Source: Posidonia oceanica
Lineage: Eukaryota > Streptophyta > Magnoliopsida > Alismatales > Posidoniaceae
Length of the DNA: 64,000 nucleotides
Assembly (NCBI GenBank): GCA_037176725.1
Contig: JAZBRS010000050.1
Location: forward strand, 18,184,001-18,248,000
Direction of reading: 5' to 3'
How positions within the stretch are numbered: position 1 is the stretch's first letter; every line of letters begins with the position of its first letter. A program made the position numbers and the translations under genes. Of this stretch, positions 1 to 9,851 are shown piece after piece. The notes beneath the pieces are model-generated. The model ran no database searches, had not been told where the DNA came from, and saw nothing but the letters and a program-made list of their open reading frames with translations.

Positions 1-649
1 AGCTCACTGCAGAGTGGGCATTTCCCTGCACTTTCTGCACTGGCAAGGCAGGCCAACGACACCAGCAATCACCACAGCAACAACAGCAGCAACAACTCCG
101 CTCCCGACAGCTCCAAGCAGCATGCACTGATCCTCTTGAAGTGCCTGCCTTTGCAGAAAGTCAGCCAGACCCTTTTCTGCTAGTGCACGCACCTATTTAT
201 GCACCCACTACACACACTATCATCGTTGAGCCAGTGCATCACGTCGCACCAGCTCAGCTAGGACGACAACCTAGGCAGAGACGAGTCCGCCGCGCTAAGA
301 GCAACTTCACCCCACTTGGTGAGCCGCTAAGTGCCGTCTTTCCCCAGGTTGTGTTACTTCTGCGGCTTCCGAAAACTCGCCCGCCACAAATCCCCTTCCA
401 AGGTGGTACGATGTGAGCAAGCATTGCGATTACGATCGAGCCACAGGGCATTCGATGAATAATTGCCTCACTCTCCGGGATGTCGTTCAGGACCTGATTG
501 ACAATGGAACCCTCGTCATCAGTCCGCAGGAGGCTGCTCATACACCTACACCAGCACTCACACACCCTAGCGTAGCTGGCCCTTCCTCTGCTGAGCTTGC
601 GGGCTTCGAGGATGTCGGAACCTTGGGGGCTTACCCCAATCTTCTTTGA
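1..649 (+). pseudogene. gag: 3' end of gag, unit 1 of tandem gag-only element (partial, frameshifted)
   Basis: The window opens inside a Ty3/Tat-type gag. It matches the gag tails at 12466-13121 and 54579-55236. The first part is Asn/Ser-rich, followed by a basic stretch and then a knuckle-like motif (C-x2-D/H form, GH and NC near 424-460), a form seen in Tat gags. Relative to the unit-2 copy there is a roughly 10-bp deletion near 120-130 and a 1-nt loss near 385-390, so the frame changes between 141-416 and 413-649. The frame ends with TGA at 647-649, at the same point as the other two + strand copies. No intact Gag can be made from this copy. The start lies outside the window. Confidence 0.8.
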
Positions 650-941
650 GTCCAGCTCTGCCCTAGTGGGTCCTTCTGATCCCATCGGAGTAATCCTCTC
701 TTCCTATCTCTCCCAGTTTGTCTGGGGGACGCTCGGAAGAGCAACGGCAAAATCAACAGCAAGCTTAGTCGCAACACTGTCCAGGTTAGCCTTTCCTCCA
801 ACATCAGCAGCCTCAGTGCTCCCCGCACTGTCATTAGCTGATCCAGCAGCCCCAGTGCTCCCCGCACTGCCAACAGTGGATCTCGCCGACAGCGTCAGCA
901 GCGTAGGGGTAGACCCAGCACCTCCCTCCCGAGGTCGCTGA
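597..941 (+). pseudogene. remnant of gag-pol linker, unit 1
   Basis: An open frame overlapping the gag end encodes an Ala/Pro/Ser-rich segment with a VGPSDPI-type stretch. It resembles the segment downstream of the knuckle in the 29-kb element, which has VVDPSDLI at about residues 247-254 of the 41027-43942 frame. The same remnant occurs at 13122-13375 and 55237-55528, and all copies stop after a PPSRGR-like end. I read it as the last trace of coding sequence before pol was lost. Protease, RT and integrase are absent and 3' UTR sequence follows directly. The functional value is doubtful. Confidence 0.5.
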
Positions 942-1110
942 CAGGTAGATCCCTGTTACCTCTCTTTTCTTTCTTGCACTGTCTTTTCTTTTCGTTTTCG
1001 TTTTTGTTTTGTTTTTGTGTTTCCTTGCCATGTCAGAAAACCCTAAAAAGCAGAAAAATTGCAAAAACCTTAAAAACTTGCATTTTTTCTTGCATGCATT
1101 CAGCATCATT

Positions 1111-1257
1111 GGGCTGATACCCCTAACTATCCGGCGATAGGTCTGTTAACCTATCATCACTGGGCTGGCAGTCCTAACTGCTCGGTGATAAGCCCATCAA
1201 CTTATCATCTGGACTGATATCCCTAACTATTCGGTGATAAGTCCGTCAACTTATCAC
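1111..1257 (+). repeat. two-hairpin modules, 3' UTR unit 1, first cluster (3 copies)
   Basis: There are three consecutive modules of about 47 bp. Each starts with a short GGGCTGATAxCCC-type dyad and continues with a 7-bp stem closing a 6-nt loop. In the first, GATAGGT at 1136-1142 pairs with ACCTATC at 1149-1155; in the third the stem is GATAAGT/ACTTATC. Pairing is kept while the bases change. The same module recurs in every 3' UTR in the window, including that of the 29-kb element on the other strand. Confidence 0.8.
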
Positions 1258-2701
1258 CTACACATATCAATCACTTTGCATGCATATCCACCATCTTGCA
1301 CATATCTGTCATCATGCATTGTCATTTATTACATGTACATATCATTCCTTGCATCCTATAAAGCATAAAGCCAAAAAAATCAAGAAAATTAAAAAAAAAA
1401 TAACAAAAATATTTTCTTCGCCTTGCTGTTGGTTTTCCCTTTTATGTTTTCCTAAACAAAAATCATAAATATACAAAGCCAACGCAAAACCCAAAAACAT
1501 GTTTGTCCTTTCCCCTACTAAAATATACAAAACCAACAAACATTTGTATATTCAGAAACCAGCTTTGGACAAACAAGCAGCGCCTAGAGGATGTCAAGCA
1601 GTGACGATCTCAGGCAGGTCTCACCCGAGCAGTGCCATCTCTTGCATGTGGCTACAGAGTGAGACTAGAGCAGAACGGAGCGACTCGCGGAGCTCAAAAC
1701 TCCCGAAGCGAGATCCACCTTAACTAGAGAATCCACCATACATGGAGAGGACCAAAGCAGAGTAGAGCATAGCCAGAGGCTGTCGACACATTGCAGAAGC
1801 TGAGGGTGTACGCCGATCAGTCGAACTCCCAATACCTCACTTGGGACCGCTACCCCAAGAGGGCGAAGACATGCATATCCAAAATAATAGAGGTCAGGTG
1901 AGCAAAAGAAATGTGACAACATGATATGCATGCTGAGCATAAAAGATAAATGCAGAAAGAAGTTGAAGAAAGAGGCCGCTCATGAGAGGAGTGACTCAGA
2001 CGAGTGTCGAAGCCACCTCAGCTATCAACTTCAAGTGCCACACTGGCAACTGCACGAGATGCATTATCAGGAGGACCTGGCCCCACCCTCTGAGTGTAGC
2101 AGCACGCTCCAATCCCCTTTGTAGACATCTCTACTCCCTTGGCAGGCTAGATGCGACTCCAGTCACTCATGAGGGGAAAAGAAAGATCTACTCTGTGAGC
2201 GTCAAAAGCGGTAGTCGGGCCCCGAAGAATTGAGACGGAGGCTGTGAAGCTACACCCAACGCTTCTGCTACCCCGCAGTTGAAGGCTATACTCTGCAAAG
2301 CCAAGACCTCATCCCGAACCAAGAGTGAGAAAGAGCGCCACCAACCACAACTCGGCATGGTGTCTCTCGAGGATCGAGATCTCTTGAGTCAGGAACCGCA
2401 GAAGCATCCTCATGGCACAGTTGCTTTGAGCCCAAAGCCACCAAAACATGCATGCTGTAATATATCTTTATCTTTCCTTCTCCCTGTTTTCGAAAATCGG
2501 AGCCAAGGACGAGCACTTTTGCTTGTCTCGCTCAGAGGCTCCGTGCATTTCAAATTTTGCCGCTCACCGTGTGAGCAGGTCCGTGATGACCGACATGTAC
2601 CTCATTTGTCACCTCGTGACGCCACGAAGCATGCCCGTGCTGAGACCATTGCACGCCTATCACGATGGGTTCTTGTTTCCTTTCTGCATCATTCTGCATT
2701 C

Positions 2702-3437
2702 GGGCTGGCAGCCCTAACTGCTCGGCGATGGGTCCATCAACCTATCATTTTATCATGCCATCATTTCTGCATTCGGGCTGGTAGCCCTAACTGCTCGGCG
2801 ATGGGTCCGTTAACCTATCACTCTGCATTCACTGCATCGGGTTGGCAGCCCTAATTGCTCGGTTGGCGCCTGTTAAAAGGTCATCCCGTATATCCACGTT
2901 GCATTCGGGCTGATATCCCCAACTATTCGGCGATAAGTCCGTTAACTTATCACCCTGCATTTGCATTATTCCATTTCATCCCCCACCGTCATTGCACTTT
3001 GCACGGTGAGCCCTTACATCCATCTCACTGCATTCGGGCTAGTAGCCCTAACTACTCGGTTGACAAACCCGTTAGTGTTGTCTCCACCTTGCATTTTGTT
3101 GCCAGTGGCGCTTCGGCTGCCCCCTGGTATCGTTCACTGATACTAGGGGCATCTTTATTTAGCTGCCCCATGTTATCCCATTTTCGTCTGCATTTGGGCT
3201 GGCATCCCTAACTGTTACAGGAGCGTCTACGGACCTCTGCTACACCTTCAGGTATGGTAATCCCGTTGCATTTGTGGTTACATGCTATCCCACTTGTAAT
3301 CACCCCTCTTGCCTGACAGACTCGTTGGCCTGTCACCATCCGCAGGCTGATAGCCTCAACTATTCGGTGATGAGTCCGTTAACTCCTCGCAGGCTGAGAG
3401 TCCTAACTATCCGGCGATAGGTCCGTTAACGTATCAC
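2702..3437 (+). repeat. two-hairpin modules, 3' UTR unit 1, second cluster
   Basis: Repeated GGGCTGGCAGCCC or GGGCTGATATCCC dyads are each followed by a GATxxGT...ACxTATC-type stem-loop, interleaved with unrelated spacer. Some members are decayed, such as a GACAA...TTGTC version near 3060-3085. Homologous clusters lie at 15127-15750 and 57289-58025. Confidence 0.75.
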
Positions 3438-4935
3438 CCACTTCATCTTAGTGTAATAGCATTTTGTTGCATGGCATTAGCATTTCATCATCTCGCGGAC
3501 ATCGTGCGACCAGGATCGTTTTCCCGATTTCGCGTGCCCCGTGCTCCACTATTTGTACACTGCATTTCACAGCATTCGCATTGCATAGCATCATATAGCT
3601 TCTTTGTATGCTTTGTAGAGTCAGTCCTAGTATTGCATCTCATCATTACACGGATATGGCGTGCTTAGGATCTGGACCCTGGTTCATGTACTGCTTAAGG
3701 TAAAATCCTCGGCACCTACCGAACTTTCGTAGCTTGCCGGCTTTGGATGGCACTTGCAATAGTGCGCGGCCTTGGGATTGTTTTCTCGATTCCGCGTGCC
3801 CGACGTTCCACTGTTTATACCCTGCATCCCACTGCATAACATCTCATGCATTGCACCCTTATTGTGCTGCTGCTCCTCTGTGGTCCTTACACCAACTTCT
3901 GCATTCCGCTTTCCCGGGCCTTTCGTACCCACTATTGCATGCACATCCCTTGCTTTACTTTTAGCATATTTACTTTCTACTGTACTCCATGCACTTGCAT
4001 TGCCATTCGTCTACAGCCGAGCTTTGCAAATGGCATCCCCATTGTCTGGCCTACTTGCATTGGCCAACGACAGCATTGCATTGCATTTCCACTTTTCCGT
4101 GTGCATGCACCATCCCGCTTTCCCCCAGAGGAGCACAACGCAGTAAGCGTTAGCGTAAGCATACCATTTGCATTTGCACAACATTGCATTACTTAGGACA
4201 TCCTTTGCATTGCATTGCCCCTTCTGTCTCTTTCGCCTGCCTGCTACCTCGGCTAGAGGCAAGCATTTTCTCCTTCTCGCGGCTTCGTGAGCTCCTGCTT
4301 GTTTTACTTGTCCCAAATGGACAAGGACCCTTGGTCTCCCTCAGACTAGCAGCCAACCTGCCCGAGCGGCAAGCACGATAGTCCTTCTAGAGCTGCTTTT
4401 TGTGCAAGTTTTGGACAAGCAGCCAACTTGTCTCATTGCACCGTAGAGCCTTCCTGCTTTCCTTCGCTTCAGCATGCATCACTCTGCACCGCCCTAGCAT
4501 TCCCTGTTTGGTGGCTGTGTTCGCAGCACCGGCACGTACAGCATTAGCACTAGCACGCACAGCATTAGCATTAGCACTCACAAGCATAGCAAGCACCCAC
4601 AGCATCAGCATTAGCATTAGCACCAGCACTCACCATGCATCAGCATAGCATCTCCCCATGCACAGCACCTGCACGTGCACTAGTTCATACTAGTTCAGCA
4701 TCAGCATTCGCATCGCATACCTATTCTGCACTAACATCTGCACTAACTTCTACATTAGCATGCATTACATTGCATTAGCATTCGCATCTGCATTTGCATT
4801 GTGGCATCGAGTCATGATTTCCGGTGCATCCGTCGGATAAGTGACTCACGCCAACAGCAATTTGCGCTCCTGTCGTTGTCCGGTAAGGTGTCTTGTCAAC
4901 TCTCAGCAGCGGTCTCGCTATGCTTGACCTTGCTC

Positions 4936-4948
4936 AAGGAGGGGCATC
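4936..4948 (+). promoter_or_regulatory. polypurine tract before shared LTR
   Basis: AAGGAGGGGCATC lies directly against the LTR start TGTAGACACCCC. It is the expected plus-strand primer site at the 3' end of an internal region. Its presence here shows that 1-4948 is the end of a retrotransposon internal region and that 4949 starts an LTR. Confidence 0.9.
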
Positions 4949-5171
4949 TGTAGACACCCCATTCTGACAGCCCGGAAGTTGGCAATTTCTCCTACTGGCT
5001 TGTTTGGACTCTAGGATGGCACTCTTTTTCAACCTAACCCATTTCTACCCCAAAACCAAACCTAAAACCCTTGCCTAAACCCCAAAACCTCAACCCAAGC
5101 TTTTTAGCATATTTTAAAACCCTTTTAAAGCCCAAGCCCAAGCCTATTTTCAGCTTTTGCCAACTGGGTGT

Positions 5172-6401
5172 GTTGTACGCTGGAATAGGCAGCGTCGAAA
5201 GTAGGACGCGCCCTGTGCTAGCGTCCAATGTTGGACGCCTTCTGCTCTAGCGTCCAACGGCTCGGTTGCAGCAGCGGCTGCTCCGCCTCCATCGGCTCAC
5301 CTCCTGTCCACTCCACCGCCCCTCCGCACTTACTACCCGTCCCCTCTTGCACTCCAGGCCATCCACTACCTTCCAAGGTTGAGTTACTTCACTTACTAGC
5401 CATCTTTTCTTCCCCAGCCCGTTCTCCGCTCTCTCTACCCTCACTGCCAAGGGCCGCTCCTGTCAGCCACCACCGCGACTTCGCCGGCCGTCTGACAAGC
5501 CCACCTGCCACGCCTGCCATCCTCGTGCCTCCCCCTCTGTCAGAAGCCTGCCAATCGCCTGCCATTCCCGCTGCAGTCGCTGCCATTTGCACCCAAACCC
5601 ATGCACCCATTCACAAAACCAGCACCAAACAGCCTCCTTTGGCAGCACGCACAAACCAGCACAGCCACTCCCTCACCAATTCACCACCTCTAGAGCAAAG
5701 ACCAAGTATCCACCTCCACTCCAGACCCTTCGCTGCTCTCTCTCGTGCCCCCAGCAAGCCAAGCGAACTTGCCGGAGTCCGCTTTCCGCCAACTTCCGCA
5801 ATGCCGGCCATGAGCTCGACATGCCGTTCCAGGCCGTGCACAGGTTAGTTTTCTATCCCTGTAGCTCATGCATGATAGGTTGAATGTTTCCATATGCTTT
5901 CCATGCATCATTGCATAGCACACACCCCTCCTCGCCTTGGTTTCCCGGCAGTGAGGAGGAGGAGGTGGGTGGAGCAATCCACTAGCCTAATCTTGGCACC
6001 AAGCATCCCACCATGCTTGTTGTCAATCACTCTTGCTTATTAGCAAGCTTTCTTGAAGTTTTGGATCCATTTGGCCGCGATTCTTGGCCAGGAGGATGTT
6101 TAGTGCATTGGACACCCAAGCTGGTGCGTCCAACGTTGGACACGGCAGTAGCCAGCGTCCAACACCCTGCTTTGTTTGCCTTTGCCCTTGCTTTGCCATG
6201 CTGTGCTGTTGCTTGTTTTTTTTGCGAACCCATGCTGCATGCCTTCTTCTCGTGTTCTCAGATGCTATGCCATGCCTACTTCTTTGTTTGGATCCATGTC
6301 TAAATCTTTTTTGCATGCTTTAAGTCATCTGCTGTCTGCCTGCGTTGGACGCCTGGGTGAGTCGCGTCCAACGTTGGACGCTGGTTCATCCAGCGTCCAA
6401 C
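5172..6401 (+). repeat. double-hairpin modules in shared LTR, left part (3 modules)
   Basis: Module 1 has arms starting at 5172, 5192, 5201, 5221, 5230 and 5250, making three consecutive 29-bp hairpins. Module 2 has arms at 6107, 6126, 6135 and 6155. Module 3 has arms at 6344, 6364, 6373 and 6393. Each hairpin is GTTGGACGC, 11 nt of loop (10 nt in the first hairpin of module 2), then GCGTCCAAC. Two hairpins abut to make the central 18-bp palindrome. Confidence 0.92.
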
Positions 6402-6499
6402 ATGCCTGTTAGTTCTTGTTTGCTGCCATGCTTGCACCTTACCTCTTTTTGATATCTATGCATGATCCGTGTTTGCTTAGAGATGCCTGGCCCCTATGG

Positions 6500-6504
6500 C
6501 AACC
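6500..6504 (+). repeat. target site duplication CAACC (left copy) of nested element
   Basis: CAACC at 6500-6504 is repeated at 20619-20623 directly after the nested element. The homologous uninterrupted LTR carries a single CAACC at 61122-61126 in the same surrounding sequence. Confidence 0.95.
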
Positions 6505-9500
6505 TGTAGACACCCCATTCTGATAGCTTGGAAGTTGGCTGTTTTCTTCTGCAGGCTCGTGTGGTCTCTGGAATGGCATTCCCTTTTCAAATCCATTTTC
6601 TAGCCCATTTCCAAACCAAAAACCTTGCCAAAAACCCTAGAAGCCTTTACCAAGCTATTTGCATCTTTTACAACACTTATAGGCCCAAACCTAAGTCCAT
6701 TTGCAGCTTATGCCACCTGAGTGTGTTGGACGCTGGAACAGGCAGCATCCAACGTTGGACGTGGCCTGTGCGAGCGTCCAACATTGGACGCCCATTGGTC
6801 TGGCATCCAACGACTCGAGTGCAGCTGCAGCAGCTCCGCCCCCTTCCACTCACTGCCCGTCCACTCCACCGCCTCCCCACACTTACTACCCATCCCTTCC
6901 TTCACTCCACGCCATCCACTACCTTCCAAGCCTCACTTACTATGCATCTCCTCCTTATCAGCCCAAAACAAGCTCTCATACACCTCATTGACAGGCCTGA
7001 CTTTCACCGACCGTGTCAGCCACTGCCTCGCCCCCGCCGCCCTCCTGCCAATGCCCACGCCCTCCTCTGACATTACACATGGCCTCTACACTCTCACCCG
7101 CACCTGCCAGCACCTGCCAAGCCTAGAATTTGGCCTGCGAATCCTCTACCAAGCTCAAGAACCCATGCGTTTTTTGCACAAAACCAGCAACTTCCACCCA
7201 TCGCCAGAGACACCACACGAAGCCGAGGAGAGAATTTCCACTTCCGAGAGCAAGAAGGCACTCCCATCTCCGTCTGCAACCAGCTGCAAGCTCCTTCGGT
7301 GCTCCGAGCTGCTCAGGAGACCTCGCTGAACCTGCTGCCGTGCACACACCTGCAACTCCGGCGAACTTCGTCGACCCGCCGTTCCAGGGCTTCCGGAGGT
7401 TAGTTTTCCATCCCTTGTAGTAGTGCATGCATGGTAGTATGTGTCTATGCACTTTTTACAAGTTTTTAGCTCCTTTTGGATGTGATTCACATCCAAGAGG
7501 AAGTTCAGTGTGTTGGACGCGGCATAGGCCGGCGTCCAACGGCTTGCTCTGCTCTGCCCTTGTTTGAATTCTTTTCATGCTTTTCCTTTGCATGCTTCTA
7601 TGCAAGTATATGCTATTTGCCTCCTTTTAATGCTCTCTGATGTTATACCATGCTTATCAATTTGTTCCATGCGTGTTTGAATGCTTTTTGCATGCTTAGT
7701 ATCAGCCTGTTTTCTGCCTTCGTTGGACGTTAGGATGAGCCGCGTCCAACGTTGGACGCTGGTTCATCTAGCGTCCAACACCCCTGCTTGCTTTACTTTG
7801 CTGCCATGCCTACTTCATGCATATTTATGGTATTATCTTGCGACCCATGCCTACTTAGAGATGTCTGGCCCTTAAGGCAGCCACGCTTAGGCTTGCTAGG
7901 ATGTCTTTAAGCCATGTATTCCTTTTTTTAAGTTTGAAGCTCATGTTCTTTTATGCATGCCTCCTTTTATCTTGCCTCCTTTTATTAAATGCTTGCCATA
8001 TTTGCTGTGCATGCTCCTGCTAGTCTCTTACATGCCTCTAAAGTGTTTGCATGCATCTAGGTGGGGTAGAGTTGAGCTCCCCTTTTAGAACAGGTAGGTC
8101 TGCTGGTCTGGGTCGTTGGACGCCAGAGCCTTCAGCGTCCAACGTTGGACGCTGCTGGCTCTAGCGTCCAACGTCCTGGCTTCTCATGCATTTGTTTAAT
8201 GCTTGCATGCCTTCCTGATCGTGCTTGTTTGCTTATTCCATATGTTCTTATGCATGTCTAGTTTTTTTAGCAACTGCTCTTTAATTTCAGTGGATTATTT
8301 TGCTATTAGTGCATGCTTTTTGTGTGTTGTGCCTCCCAGAGCGTTGTACGTTGCTAGTGCTGGCGTCCAACGTTGGACGCTGGCCTAGCTCGCGTCCAAC
8401 ATTCTGGTTGTGCCTCTGGCCTGGTACTCAGCACAGGTAAGGCCTGTTTGATTTTATTTTGCCTCCCATGCTTGCTTGCTTGCTCCATGCTCAACTCCAA
8501 AAGCCCAAATGCATGATCCCTACTCTCATCTATCACTTGCATGCATCTTTTCTCCCCTCTGCCTTCTGTTCTTGTTGGACGCCAGCCTCTCTGGCGTCTA
8601 ACGTTGGACGCCCAGCCTACAGGCGTCCAACAACCTACATGCTTGGATCTTTAATTTTGGCATGCTCCTTGTTCTGATTCTTCCTCTAATCTTCTGTTAG
8701 GTTAGATTTGCATGTCTAGCACCCATGTAGTTGCATATTTACATCAGTACTGCATTCATATAGTTAGATTGCATTGTTTTAAAAAAAATATGCATGCTGT
8801 CTGTCTGCAGTGGGTGTTGGACGCGAGCTCTCCCAGCGTCCAATGTTGGACGCTGGTGTTGCCAGCGTCCAATGCTTGCAGATGGCTGACAGCCATTTTA
8901 AAATGCTGATTTTGTTTCGCTCGCCGTTTCTCGTGTTTTATTGCTTCTTTGGCTTGCTGTAACCCTAATGCATTTTGCCTGCCCCTCAATTTCGATTTTG
9001 CACCCTATTTTGCCTCGTTTTCCGTGCTTTGCCCCATTTTTTGCATTTTGCATTGTTTTCCCGCTCTTCTGCATGGTTTTCCGCACCCCTTTGCATCGCG
9101 TTTCGCCTTCTGCATCGTTTTGCATGCTTTGCAGTATTTCCTACATTTTTTGCATCGATTTCCACACCAGTTTTGTTTTATCGCATGCCTTTCGCCTGCA
9201 TTGCTTGGTTTCCCCACTGTTTTGTTTTCTCGCTTGCACCTGCATATAGGACCGTGATGCTTACTGCTTAGGAGTTCTCGCGAACCAGGGTCCACCCTGT
9301 TCGGAACACTAGCGGCGTGGCTGAGCACTTAAATAGCACGTTTATTTCCAATGCATAATAGGTAAGCATTTAAGGCATTTAGGCATTAGACTATCAATTC
9401 CCTGCATAAGTGCGAGATTGCCTAAGAAAGACCGACTCTCAGATGTATCGGGATGCCTAACACCTTCCCCGTGCGTAACAGGAGTCCTTACCCTTTCTCT

Positions 9501-9832
9501 TGGCTCGCATCGACCTTTCCTTTATCCTAGGCCTGAGTCATAGCATAGCATGATAGCATAGCATAGCTTTGCTTATCCTTGCATCTCTTTGCCCCTCCTT
9601 GCATCCGGTTCAACGTGTCTTTTCATGCTTTACCCCCTGGTTTTCCTTGTCTTTCAATTGAATAGACCCGGTGGCGACTCTGAATTGTCTTATCATTTCT
9701 TTTCTTTTCTTTTGCCAGCGTTTCCAAGTCAAGTTCTTCCCTCAGATCCAGCCGCATATAGTGAGCCTATTTTGATCGGTGCACACAAGCTTTGGTAATG
9801 TGCATGGACGATCAGAATTCAGGATTACTACA
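6505..9832 (+). mobile_element. 5' LTR of nested gag-only element
   Basis: It begins TGTAGACACC and ends GGATTACTACA against the PBS. It contains seven hairpin modules (6725-8873), a GTTTTGC-rich part (about 8900-9240), a block conserved in all LTRs here (around 9421-9490, with GCCTAACACCTTCCCC), an AGCAT microsatellite (about 9537-9570), and a PBS-like TGGCGACTC at 9672-9680. The open frame at 6721-7329 has no recognisable domain and I do not call it a gene. Confidence 0.93.
6725..8873 (+). repeat. double-hairpin modules in nested 5' LTR (7 modules)
   Basis: Arm starts are: 6725/6745/6754/6774/6783/6803 (three hairpins); 7512/7532 (one hairpin); 7722/7742/7751/7771; 8115/8135/8144/8164; 8343/8363/8372/8392; 8574/8594/8603/8623; 8816/8836/8845/8865. 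The offsets 0, 20, 29, 49 are identical throughout although the loops differ in sequence. Arms are GTTGGACGC and GCGTCCAAC, with mostly C-to-T or G-to-A exceptions. Confidence 0.95.
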
Positions 9833-9833
9833 G

Positions 9834-9851
9834 TGGCGACTCCGCTGGGGA
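9834..9851 (+). promoter_or_regulatory. primer binding site, tRNA-Arg type (nested element)
   Basis: TGGCGACTCCGCTGGGGA lies one base after the LTR end. It is complementary to the 3' end of a plant tRNA-Arg as I recall it (…CCCCAGCGGAGTCGCCA). Arg primers are known for Ogre-like elements. The exact isoacceptor needs checking against a tRNA set. Confidence 0.85.

Larger units (their letters stand above)
942..4935 (+). other. 3' UTR of gag-only element, unit 1 (non-coding)
   Basis: No supportable gene. From left to right: a T-rich stretch after the linker remnant; two-hairpin modules (1111-1257); an unrecognised segment about 1.4 kb long that is conserved in the other two copies (13690-15120 and 55850-57285); a larger set of two-hairpin modules (2702-3437); and a stretch rich in GCATT words that ends in GCATTA/GCACTA hexamer repeats (about 4535-4660). 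The last roughly 100 bp before the PPT also resemble the matching part of the 29-kb element, with a GTGTCTTGTC motif and a CAGCGG core. Confidence 0.8.
4949..6504 (+). mobile_element. shared LTR of tandem gag-only element, left part
   Basis: The LTR begins TGTAGACACCCCATTCTGA and runs 1556 bp before it is interrupted by the nested element at 6505. It continues at 20624-22458, giving about 3.39 kb in total. It is followed by a PBS at 22460, yet preceded by a PPT, so it serves as 3' LTR of unit 1 and 5' LTR of unit 2. A 200-codon open stretch (5228-5848) lies in Pro/Ser/Ala-biased sequence and is not convincing as a gene. Confidence 0.92.

Noticed and set aside
5228..7329. Open frames of about 200 codons in the gag-only LTRs (5228-5848, 6721-7329, 17572-18117, 59822-60505)
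   Set aside because: They are Pro/Ser/His-biased, start at different places and in different registers in the copies, run through the hairpin modules and have no recognisable domain. An AG/GTTAGT word after them could be a splice donor but has no partner I can support.
9834..9851. Possible tRNA-Arg gene fragment
   Set aside because: Only the 18 bases complementary to the tRNA 3' end are present, directly behind an LTR. This is a primer binding site, and no cloverleaf surrounds it.
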